Assembly: GCA_002712985.1 (NCBI GenBank)
Contig: PAVD01000071.1
Span: 25,276 to 30,412 of the forward strand
Reading direction: 5' to 3'
Source of the DNA: Rhodospirillaceae bacterium
GTDB lineage: Bacteria > Pseudomonadota > Alphaproteobacteria > UBA7887
Length of the DNA: 5,137 nt
Of the stretch, positions 1 through 5,137 are shown in pieces. The notes below the pieces were generated by a model that ran no database searches, was not told where the DNA came from, and saw only the letters and a list, made by a program, of their open reading frames with translations. How positions within the stretch are numbered: position 1 is the first letter of the stretch; each line of letters opens with the position of its first letter. The position numbers and the translations under genes are program-made.

Positions 1-129
1 TCTGACGCCGAGTATCTAGAGGACATAGCGGGAGCAGAACGCAACGCTATGATATATCTCGCATGTCTAGGAATAATGATTGTGGTAATAGTGCTGTACC
101 TGCGCCGCCGCGCCAAGAAGTCCTCCTGA
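1..129 (+). CDS. C-terminal end of a protein with a terminal membrane anchor (5' truncated; possibly a YejA-like binding protein)
   Basis: Reading from base 1 gives 42 codons and a TGA at 127-129; the start lies outside the window. The visible tail has an acidic stretch (residues 1-16, with AEYLEDIAGAE), one hydrophobic helix (about residues 17-34, MIYLACLGIMIVVIVLYL), and then a strongly basic end, RRRAKKSS. By the positive-inside rule the basic end lies in the cytoplasm and the preceding part in the periplasm, which suggests a periplasmic domain held by a C-terminal anchor, or the last helix of a polytopic protein. The gene ends 28 bases before yejB on the same strand, where yejA, the solute-binding protein gene, normally sits. 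A membrane-tethered YejA is therefore a reasonable guess, but no binding-protein motif is visible in this fragment. The reading frame and helix are clear; the function is not. Confidence 0.7.
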   Translation, partial: SDAEYLEDIAGAERNAMIYLACLGIMIVVIVLYLRRRAKKSS

Positions 130-141
130 CGAAAACCGTGC

Positions 142-146
142 AGGAG
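142..146 (+). promoter_or_regulatory. Ribosome binding site AGGAG that decides the yejB start
   Basis: AGGAG is followed by 11 bases and then ATG at 158. It overlaps the alternative GTG at 146, so it cannot serve that codon. This favours ATG 158, which also gives the usual YejB N-terminus, MTAYIVRRLLLIIPT. The spacing is slightly long for an ideal site. Confidence 0.55.
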
Positions 147-157
147 TGAGTGGGGAT

Positions 158-1264
158 ATGACGGCCTATATTGTTCGCCGACTTTTATTAATTATCCCAA
201 CTTTATTCGGGATTATATTGATAAATTTTCTTGTTATCCAGGCAGCCCCAGGGGGGCCTGTAGAGCAACTAATTTCCCGCTATACTGGTACCGGCGTAGA
301 GGCAACAGCCCGCGTTTCCGGTGGCGATCAGGCAGAAACGATCAGCAACAAACGATTGGCGTCCCAAGAAACTCTCATCAGCAAGTACCGTGGAGCCCAA
401 GGATTGGATCCGGATTTTATCAGAGAGCTTGAGGTCATGTACGGCTTCGACAAGCCTGCTCATGAGCGATTTATTAAAATGCTGGTTAATTACGTCCAAT
501 TTGATTTTGGAGAGAGTTTTTTCCGGGACGAACGCGTGGTCGACTTGGTAATGGATAAAATGCCGGTATCTATTTCTCTAGGTTTATGGACGACCCTCCT
601 CGTTTATATGATCTCAGTGCCCCTTGGTATTTTGAAAGCAGTCCGGGATGGATCCCGCTTTGATTTCTGGAGTTCCGGGGTCGTTGTAGTTGGGAACGCT
701 ATACCAAGCTTTTTGTTTGCCATCTTACTGATTGTTCTCTTTGCGGGAGGCAGATATCTGGACTGGTTCCCCCTCAGAGGACTGACCTCAACAGGATGGA
801 ATGATTTTAGTTTAGCTGAACAAGTTGTGGACTACTTTTGGCACCTCGTCTTGCCGATCGTATCCATGGTAATCGGCGGTTTCGCTGGACTGACATTGCT
901 AACCAAAAATTCATTTTTAGAAGAAATCAACAAACAGTATGTGGTTACTGCGCGGGCCAAAGGTTTGACGGAACGTCGTGTCCTAATCGGCCATGTATTT
1001 CGCAATGCCATGCTAATAGTAATAGCTGGGTTCCCCAGTGCTTTCATTGGCATCTTGTTCACTGGCGCTTTACTGACGGAGATAATTTTTTCGCTTGATG
1101 GCCTGGGGCTGCTAGGGTTTGAGGCAGTCGTAAACCGTGACTACCCGGTAATGTTTGCGTCCCTTTACTTCTTTACCTTACTTGGTCTGGTGATGCAGTT
1201 GATAGGAGATCTCACCTATACCATTATCGACCCACGAATTGATTTTGACACTAGAGAAGTTTGA
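158..1264 (+). CDS. yejB: Peptide ABC transporter permease YejB
   Basis: Inner-membrane permease of the YejABEF importer, which in Escherichia coli takes up microcin C and other peptides; it pairs with YejE to form the channel. The 368-residue length is close to the roughly 364 residues of E. coli YejB. Visible parts are a first helix (about residues 9-29, after the typical AYIVRRLLLIIPTLFG start), APGGPVEQ at 30-37, and a long periplasmic segment to about 137 holding RGAQGLDPDF and YGFDKPAHERF. Further helices lie near 138-158, 172-196, 228-249, 284-308 and 332-354. The cytoplasmic EAA-type loop that docks on the ATPase is at about 255-283 (VVTARAKGL, then HVFRNAM). The end, IIDPRIDF, is also typical. 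ATG 158 is preferred over GTG 146, which would overlap the ribosome site. There is no room for a promoter in the 28-base gap upstream, so it is probably read from the preceding gene. Confidence 0.95.
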   Translation: MTAYIVRRLLLIIPTLFGIILINFLVIQAAPGGPVEQLISRYTGTGVEATARVSGGDQAETISNKRLASQETLISKYRGAQGLDPDFIRELEVMYGFDKPAHERFIKMLVNYVQFDFGESFFRDERVVDLVMDKMPVSISLGLWTTLLVYMISVPLGILKAVRDGSRFDFWSSGVVVVGNAIPSFLFAILLIVLFAGGRYLDWFPLRGLTSTGWNDFSLAEQVVDYFWHLVLPIVSMVIGGFAGLTLLTKNSFLEEINKQYVVTARAKGLTERRVLIGHVFRNAMLIVIAGFPSAFIGILFTGALLTEIIFSLDGLGLLGFEAVVNRDYPVMFASLYFFTLLGLVMQLIGDLTYTIIDPRIDFDTREV

Positions 1265-1272
1265 GTTCAAAC

Positions 1273-1276
1273 AGGG
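1273..1276 (+). promoter_or_regulatory. Possible weak ribosome binding site for yejE
   Basis: AGGG lies 10 bases before the in-frame GTG at 1287. It is the only Shine-Dalgarno-like sequence close before any candidate yejE start; nothing similar precedes TTG 1239, TTG 1245 or TTG 1341. It is short and could be chance. Confidence 0.35.
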
Positions 1277-1286
1277 CTCTCTCACA

Positions 1287-2378
1287 GTGCCAATTCTTTC
1301 TCAATCCAAAAACCTCACAACAAACAGAACCATATTTCGTTTGTCTATTTCACCTCTCACACAACGCCGGTTAGCTAATTTTCGGAAGAACAAACGTGGA
1401 TATTGGAGTCTTTGGATTTTTCTTGCACTCTTTCTGTTTAGTTTGCCCGCCGAATTCATCGCCAACGACAAACCACTTCTAATTCGTTTTCAGAATAACT
1501 ACTATTCACCCGTGTTAGTTGCATATCCCGAAACCGTTTTCGGGGGAGACTTCGAAACAGAGGCAAACTATCGGGATACGTTTGTCCGCGCTTTAATCGA
1601 AAATGATGGCTGGATGCTTTGGCCCTTGATCCCGTATAGTTACAACACCATCAATTATAATCTCCAAACTCCAGCCCCTTCCCCACCCAGTCGCGGCAAT
1701 TGGCTCGGCACAGATGACCAAGCGCGCGACGTTGTTGCTCGCCTGATCTATGGATTTCGAATCGCCGTACTGTTCGGCCTGATACTCACTTTTTTTGGCT
1801 CTATTATTGGGATTCTTGTCGGAGCAGTGCAAGGGTATTTCGGTGGCTGGGTAGACCTTTTGGGTCAACGACTAATTGAGGTTTGGTCCGGACTACCCAT
1901 CCTTTACCTGTTAATTATTTTGGCGAGCGTAGTAGAGCCCAACTTCTGGTGGCTGTTAGGATTAATGCTACTTTTCAGTTGGATGGGGTTAGTGGGCGTA
2001 GTTCGCGCCGAGTTTCTACGAGCACGGAATTTTGATTTTGTGCGTGCCGCAAGAGCACTCGGTTTATCGGATAGAAAAATTATGATGCGCCACGTGTTAC
2101 CAAACGCGATGGTTTCCACACTCACGTTCCTGCCATTCATACTTACAGGCTCCGTAACAGTATTAACATCTCTAGATTTTCTTGGCTTTGGACTCCCTCC
2201 AGGTTCCCCATCGCTCGGGGAACTGCTCAATCAGGGAAAGAACAATCTACAGGCTCCTTGGCTGGGCTTTACTAGCTTTTTCCTACTTTCCATTATGTTG
2301 TCATTACTGGTCTTTATCGGAGAGGCAGTTCGTGATGCGTTTGATCCAAGAAAAATGTTTGATCACGGGAGACAGTAA
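1287..2378 (+). CDS. yejE: Peptide ABC transporter permease YejE
   Basis: Second inner-membrane permease of the importer, partner of YejB. Numbered from GTG 1287 it has 363 residues. The typical YejE head is at about 22-45 (SPLTQRR, then NKRGYWSLWIF), with the first helix at 40-57, AEFIANDKPLL at 55-65 and a large periplasmic region to about 155. NWLGTDDQARDVVARLIYG at 138-156 matches the LGTD-x-x-GRDV motif of DppC/OppC-type permeases, with Ala in place of the usual Gly. Helices follow near 158-180, 202-239, 274-298 and 327-347. The EAA-type loop is at 250-273 (RAARALGL, then RHVLPNA), and the tail has GEAVRDAFDP. The stop precedes yejF by 5 bases. The start is uncertain: the frame has no ATG before residue 110. 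GTG 1287 has a weak ribosome site; TTG 1341 would give 345 residues, nearer the 341 of E. coli; TTG 1239 or 1245 would overlap yejB. Confidence 0.93.
   Translation: MPILSQSKNLTTNRTIFRLSISPLTQRRLANFRKNKRGYWSLWIFLALFLFSLPAEFIANDKPLLIRFQNNYYSPVLVAYPETVFGGDFETEANYRDTFVRALIENDGWMLWPLIPYSYNTINYNLQTPAPSPPSRGNWLGTDDQARDVVARLIYGFRIAVLFGLILTFFGSIIGILVGAVQGYFGGWVDLLGQRLIEVWSGLPILYLLIILASVVEPNFWWLLGLMLLFSWMGLVGVVRAEFLRARNFDFVRAARALGLSDRKIMMRHVLPNAMVSTLTFLPFILTGSVTVLTSLDFLGFGLPPGSPSLGELLNQGKNNLQAPWLGFTSFFLLSIMLSLLVFIGEAVRDAFDPRKMFDHGRQ
2367..2371 (+). promoter_or_regulatory. Ribosome binding site of yejF, inside the yejE end
   Basis: GGGAG lies 12 bases before ATG 2384 and within the last codons of yejE. 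The spacing is long, so coupling to translation of yejE, whose stop is only 5 bases from this ATG, probably helps initiation. Confidence 0.4.
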
Positions 2379-2383
2379 AACCA

Positions 2384-3991
2384 ATGAGTCTTCTAAAGGT
2401 CCAAAATCTCGGAGTGGATTTTTTGTCTGGTGGCCGCTCGATAAGAGCCGTCGATGGTGTTTCCTTCGATATCAGTCACGGTGAGACATTGGCACTAGTT
2501 GGGGAATCAGGCTCTGGAAAATCCGTGACCGCCCTGTCCATACTACAACTACTCCCATACCCCCTCGCCCAACATCCATATGGCAGCATTCATTTCGATG
2601 ATATCGAAATGTTACAGGCGACCCGCGCCGAGTTGCAAAAAATTCGGGGTGATAGAGTTTCGATGATTTTTCAAGAACCGATGACCTCACTCAACCCACT
2701 TCACACAGTAGAAAAACAAATCAACGAGACATTGATACTCCATAAAAGGCTGACGAGGAGAGAGGCACACGCACGAACACTTGATCTTTTACAGATGGTG
2801 CGACTGCCAGAGGCCAAATCTCGACTAAATGCGTGGCCGCATCAGCTATCGGGCGGTGAACGTCAAAGAGTTATGATTGCTATGGCGTTGGCGAACGAAC
2901 CAGACCTTCTGATAGCGGATGAACCTACCACTGCGTTGGACGTAACTATTCAAGCACAGATTTTATCACTGCTGGCTGAGCTTCAACGGGACCTGGGTAT
3001 GGCTGTTCTGCTTATTACTCACGACCTTACAATTGTGCGACATATTGCAGATCGTGTTTGCGTAATGACTAGCGGGAAAATTGTGGAAAATGGTGCAGTG
3101 GATGACGTACTTTCGCGACCAATCCATTCCTACACCAAAAAGCTACTCACGTCAGAACCGAAAGGGACCCCGCCCAATTCGGATGCAAGTCGGACTATTG
3201 TCTCCAAAGCACAAAACTTAAAGGTCTGGTTTCCAATAAGACGTGGGGTCTTGCGACGAACGGTTGGACATGTGAAGGCGGTGGATGACATCAGCATTCA
3301 TATCCGAGAAGGTGAAACCTTGGGAGTAGTTGGGGAATCCGGCTCTGGAAAAACCACCCTTGGGATGGCACTTCTACGGCTGATACCAAGTGTGGGGACA
3401 ATTCGGTTTGATGGCCAGGATATTCAGGGATGGAAAAACAACAAGTTGAGACCCCTTCGTCGCCAGATGCAAATAGTATTCCAAGACCCCTTCAGCTCCT
3501 TAAGTCCCCGAATGTCTGTTCGTCAAATTGTGGAGGAAGGACTATTGGTTCATAGCCTAGGGGGATCCGCAGAATCCCGAGGTAAACTTGTAGCGGAAGC
3601 ATTAAACGAGGTTGGCTTGGAGCCCTCGGATATGGATCGATATCCTCACGAGTTCTCTGGAGGACAGCGCCAGCGCATTTCTATTGCACGAGCCATGATA
3701 TTAAAGCCACGATTCTTGGTTTTGGATGAGCCTACGTCGGCCCTGGATCGTTCCGTCCAAGCACAAATTGTTGATTTATTACGTGCTCTACAAGTTGATC
3801 ACGGTCTGGCATATTTATTTATAAGCCATGATTTGCGCGTCATTCGAGCACTTGCGAATGACGTATTAGTGATGAAAAACGGTGAAGTTGTGGAACGTGG
3901 CTCCACGGAGGAAATCTTCTCGAGACCCCAAACCCATTATACAAAAAGTTTGATTTCTGCCGCGTTAGAAATTAAAGCGACCGTTTCCTAA
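2384..3991 (+). CDS. yejF: Peptide ABC transporter ATP-binding protein YejF (two fused ATPase domains)
   Basis: Cytoplasmic ATPase that drives the YejBE channel; both nucleotide-binding domains are on one chain (535 residues; E. coli YejF about 529). Domain 1 shows Walker A GESGSGKS (40-47), Q-loop Gln97 in FQEPMTSLNP, signature LSGGERQR (155-162), Walker B LLIADE (175-180), D-loop ALD (184-186) and switch His213. Domain 2 shows Walker A GESGSGKT (317-324), Q-loop Gln367 in FQDPFSSLSP, signature FSGGQRQR (424-431), Walker B FLVLDE (444-449) and His482. Each domain ends in the oligopeptide-transporter C-terminal motif: RPIHSYTKKLLTSEP (245-259) and RPQTHYTKSLISAAL (514-528). No catalytic residue is missing, so both ATP sites should work. 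ATG 2384 begins 5 bases after the yejE stop and gives the expected short N-terminus. The DNA of the two Walker A loops is almost identical (see findings). Confidence 0.96.
   Translation: MSLLKVQNLGVDFLSGGRSIRAVDGVSFDISHGETLALVGESGSGKSVTALSILQLLPYPLAQHPYGSIHFDDIEMLQATRAELQKIRGDRVSMIFQEPMTSLNPLHTVEKQINETLILHKRLTRREAHARTLDLLQMVRLPEAKSRLNAWPHQLSGGERQRVMIAMALANEPDLLIADEPTTALDVTIQAQILSLLAELQRDLGMAVLLITHDLTIVRHIADRVCVMTSGKIVENGAVDDVLSRPIHSYTKKLLTSEPKGTPPNSDASRTIVSKAQNLKVWFPIRRGVLRRTVGHVKAVDDISIHIREGETLGVVGESGSGKTTLGMALLRLIPSVGTIRFDGQDIQGWKNNKLRPLRRQMQIVFQDPFSSLSPRMSVRQIVEEGLLVHSLGGSAESRGKLVAEALNEVGLEPSDMDRYPHEFSGGQRQRISIARAMILKPRFLVLDEPTSALDRSVQAQIVDLLRALQVDHGLAYLFISHDLRVIRALANDVLVMKNGEVVERGSTEEIFSRPQTHYTKSLISAALEIKATVS
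2497..2521 (+). repeat. 25-base direct repeat, copy 1 (Walker A loop of domain 1)
   Basis: This stretch matches 3328-3352 at 24 of 25 positions, differing only at the third base of a Ser codon (TCA here, TCC there). Both copies encode the VGESGSGK part of a Walker A loop in the same reading frame of yejF. Confidence 0.85.
2591..2611. repeat. 9-bp perfect inverted repeat with a 3-base loop, inside yejF
   Basis: CATTTCGAT at 2591-2599 is the exact reverse complement of ATCGAAATG at 2603-2611, with GAT between. It encodes the HFDDIEM region of the first ATPase domain. No T-run follows, so it is not a terminator. It may be chance; the symmetry itself is directly visible. Confidence 0.6.
3328..3352 (+). 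repeat. 25-base direct repeat, copy 2 (Walker A loop of domain 2)
   Basis: Partner of 2497-2521 with one mismatch. The surrounding DNA of the two domains is far less alike, so the identity is local to the Walker A loop. Confidence 0.85.
3838..3863. repeat. 9-bp perfect inverted repeat with an 8-base loop, near the end of yejF
   Basis: CGTCATTCG at 3838-3846 is the exact reverse complement of CGAATGACG at 3855-3863. It lies in codons for RVIRALANDV, about 150 bases before the dehydrogenase start. No T-run follows, so it is not a standard terminator. An mRNA stability or processing role is possible but unsupported. Confidence 0.55.
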
Positions 3992-4001
3992 AATCCTTTT
4001 T

Positions 4002-4005
4002 AAGG
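4002..4005 (+). promoter_or_regulatory. Ribosome binding site of the dehydrogenase gene
   Basis: AAGG lies 6 bases before ATG 4012, a good spacing. It sits in the 20-base gap after the yejF stop and supports this ATG as the start. Confidence 0.6.
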
Positions 4006-4011
4006 TGCTCT

Positions 4012-4941
4012 ATGGCCCTCTTATTCATTAGCAATGACGATAGCCCGGTGGAGTGGCAGGATGCACTCACCTCTTTTGACCCAGATTTAGATTTCAGAAC
4101 TTGGCCGGATCTTGGCACTGCCTCGGATATCGAAATTGCACTGGTTTGGAAGCAGCCGCCCGGTTCCCTTGCAGATCTCCCACGACTTAAACTAATTCAA
4201 TCGCTGGGGGCAGGTGCTGACCACATATTGACTGATCCACAATTGCCCGGTGGCGTGCCGATTGCGCGGTTAGTTGACAGCAACCTAACACAACAGATGG
4301 TGGAATTTGCAGTACTTGCCGTACTCAGTCGACACCGTCGCATGAAACAACTGCAGCTCGCCCAAACACAAAGTCTTTGGAACGTCATTCAACCGATCCC
4401 AACGCACCACAGCCGTGTCGGCATGCTTGGTTTCGGCGAGATTGGCCGGGAGATTGGCAATGCATTGACCCGACTAGGCTTCCCAGTTACCGCCTGGACA
4501 AGAACAGCCCGAGAGGATTCCAACATCGTCTGTCAGTCTGGCGAAAACGGACTCGTTGCAGTATTGCATAGCAGCGACATTCTGATTTGCTTGCTACCTT
4601 TCACAGAAGAAACAAAAAACATACTAAATGCTGATACATTTGCGACACTTCCGAAAGGCGCTTACGTCATCAATATGGCACGTGGCGGCCATCTAGCGGA
4701 GTCCGACCTACTATCCGCTATCGATAGTGGTCACTTGTCAGGGGCCTGGCTAGACGTGTTCAACGAAGAACCATTGCCCTCAGATCATCTCTTTTGGAAA
4801 CATCCAAAAGTAATAGTAACTCCACATTTAGCTGGATTAACGGTCGCATCAAGTGCCGCGGAACAAGTGATCAAAAATCTGAGATTAGTGCGAAGTGGCA
4901 AGGCACCCAATAACGCTGTGAATCTGAAGCACGGCTACTGA
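4012..4941 (+). CDS. ghrA: D-2-hydroxyacid dehydrogenase, glyoxylate/hydroxypyruvate reductase A-like
   Basis: Cytoplasmic NAD(P)H-dependent enzyme that reduces 2-oxoacids such as glyoxylate and hydroxypyruvate to D-2-hydroxyacids. Its 309 residues compare with about 312 for E. coli GhrA, which it resembles throughout. A substrate-domain motif SLGAGADHI is at 64-72. The dinucleotide fold starts at about 135, with G-x-G-x-x-G at Gly140, Gly142 and Gly145. WTRT at 162-165 puts Arg164 after the second strand, which in this family favours NADPH. The catalytic set is complete: Arg224 in NMARGGHL, Glu253 in DVFNEEPLP and His272 in TPHLAG. The chain ends in HGY, near the RGY of GhrA. It starts 20 bases after yejF with its own ribosome site and no visible promoter, so cotranscription is likely. 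The family is secure; the exact substrate is not, since related enzymes handle phenylpyruvate and other 2-oxoacids. Confidence 0.9.
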   Translation: MALLFISNDDSPVEWQDALTSFDPDLDFRTWPDLGTASDIEIALVWKQPPGSLADLPRLKLIQSLGAGADHILTDPQLPGGVPIARLVDSNLTQQMVEFAVLAVLSRHRRMKQLQLAQTQSLWNVIQPIPTHHSRVGMLGFGEIGREIGNALTRLGFPVTAWTRTAREDSNIVCQSGENGLVAVLHSSDILICLLPFTEETKNILNADTFATLPKGAYVINMARGGHLAESDLLSAIDSGHLSGAWLDVFNEEPLPSDHLFWKHPKVIVTPHLAGLTVASSAAEQVIKNLRLVRSGKAPNNAVNLKHGY

Positions 4942-4979
4942 CACACCAATCCGATATATCTCCCAAACAACAACCCCTT
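4942..4979. other. Short gap between convergent genes, no clear terminator
   Basis: These 38 bases separate the stop of the dehydrogenase (plus strand) from the stop of the aminopeptidase (minus strand). I see no strong hairpin followed by a T-run on either strand. The only symmetry is a 6-bp CCCAAA/TTTGGG pair at 4962-4967 and 4987-4992 with a 19-base loop, which is weak. Confidence 0.5.
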
Positions 4980-5137
4980 CTAGTCATTTGGGCTATAGCG
5001 CTTGGCAAGAAATGCATCTAACGCTCTCATTGAGAGGGCCTCTCCGCCCTCTGGCCGACCAGGCCTATTGACAGGATTCCAACCCATAATATCGAAATGA
5101 ACCCAAGAATGAGGATTCGATACAAATTCTTGCAAGA
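4980..5137 (-). CDS. Leucyl aminopeptidase family protein (M17), C-terminal end only
   Basis: On the minus strand the last 51 codons of a gene run from the window edge to a TAG at 4980-4982; the first two bases at the edge belong to a split codon. The tail carries WVHFDIMGWN (fragment residues 11-20) and RPGRPEGGEA (24-33). These resemble the end of the shorter alphaproteobacterial M17 aminopeptidases (WAHLDI, then WN and RPGRPEGGEA in relatives I recall). M17 enzymes are cytoplasmic two-metal peptidases that remove N-terminal residues from peptides. The metal-binding and catalytic region, including the NTDAEGR motif, lies outside the window, so activity cannot be judged. The gene converges on the dehydrogenase gene and is not part of its operon. 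A peptidase beside a peptide importer makes metabolic sense, but that link is inferred. Confidence 0.85.
   Translation of the reverse strand, partial: LQEFVSNPHSWVHFDIMGWNPVNRPGRPEGGEALSMRALDAFLAKRYSPND

Noticed and set aside
146..148. GTG as an upstream start for yejB, adding four residues
   Set aside because: It overlaps the AGGAG ribosome site at 142-146, and the protein from ATG 158 already begins as YejB proteins normally do.
1239..1286. TTG starts at 1239 and 1245 for yejE, overlapping the end of yejB
   Set aside because: There is no ribosome site close upstream, and the extra residues are unlike the usual YejE N-terminus.
1527..1544. Stem CCCGAAA/TTTCGGG with a 4-base loop in yejE
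   Set aside because: A 7-bp stem with a short loop is expected once or twice by chance in a window this size, and it lies in ordinary coding sequence.
1904..2230. Open reading frame of 108 codons on the minus strand within yejE
   Set aside because: It lies wholly opposite a strongly conserved permease gene, has no recognisable domain, and is best explained as a shadow of yejE.
4718..4727. Perfect palindrome CTATCGATAG as a possible operator
   Set aside because: It is deep inside the dehydrogenase coding region, has no partner site, and is short enough to be chance.
5033..5052. Stem AGAGGGC/GCCCTCT with a 6-base loop as a terminator
   Set aside because: It lies inside the aminopeptidase codons for the conserved RPEGGEAL region and has no T-run on either side.
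2601..5098. The 10-mer ATATCGAAAT occurring three times (2601, 4127, 5089)
   Set aside because: The copies are irregularly spaced in three different genes, where they encode unrelated or common residues such as DIE and HFD; most likely coincidence.
1..5137. A defence system, mobile element, RNA gene or other novel system
   Set aside because: Almost every base lies in recognisable metabolic or transport genes, the intergenic gaps are under 40 bases, and no repeat array, transposase, integrase or structured RNA is visible.

Overview
This window looks like a chromosomal stretch from a Gram-negative bacterium, most likely an alphaproteobacterium. The base composition is roughly balanced in GC and AT. 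The taxonomic guess rests on the overall resemblance of the Yej proteins and of the short-type M17 aminopeptidase tail to alphaproteobacterial relatives as I remember them; nothing in the window names a genus. There are no RNA genes, mobile elements, CRISPR arrays or phage genes.

Layout: (1) positions 1-129 hold the 3' end of a plus-strand gene whose protein ends in one transmembrane helix and a basic tail. (2) After a 28-base gap, yejB (158-1264), yejE (about 1287-2378) and yejF (2384-3991) follow tightly on the same strand. They encode the two permeases and the double-ATPase subunit of a YejABEF-type peptide ABC importer. (3) After 20 bases comes a GhrA-like D-2-hydroxyacid dehydrogenase (4012-4941), probably in the same transcript. 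(4) On the minus strand, converging on that gene with a 38-base gap, is the C-terminal end of an M17 leucyl aminopeptidase family protein (4980-5137), cut by the window edge.

How they fit together: YejB and YejE form the inner-membrane channel, YejF powers it, and a YejA-type periplasmic binding protein should deliver the peptides. The truncated upstream gene sits where yejA usually lies, but its visible end is a membrane anchor, so its identity is open. A cytoplasmic leucyl aminopeptidase next door would suit the breakdown of imported peptides. The reductase probably acts on glyoxylate, hydroxypyruvate or a similar 2-oxoacid, and its link to peptide import is unexplained.

No previously undescribed system is evident. 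The points most worth a second look are the C-terminal anchor of the upstream gene, the lack of any ATG near the yejE start, the placement of the dehydrogenase in the transporter operon, and the nearly identical DNA encoding the two Walker A loops of yejF.
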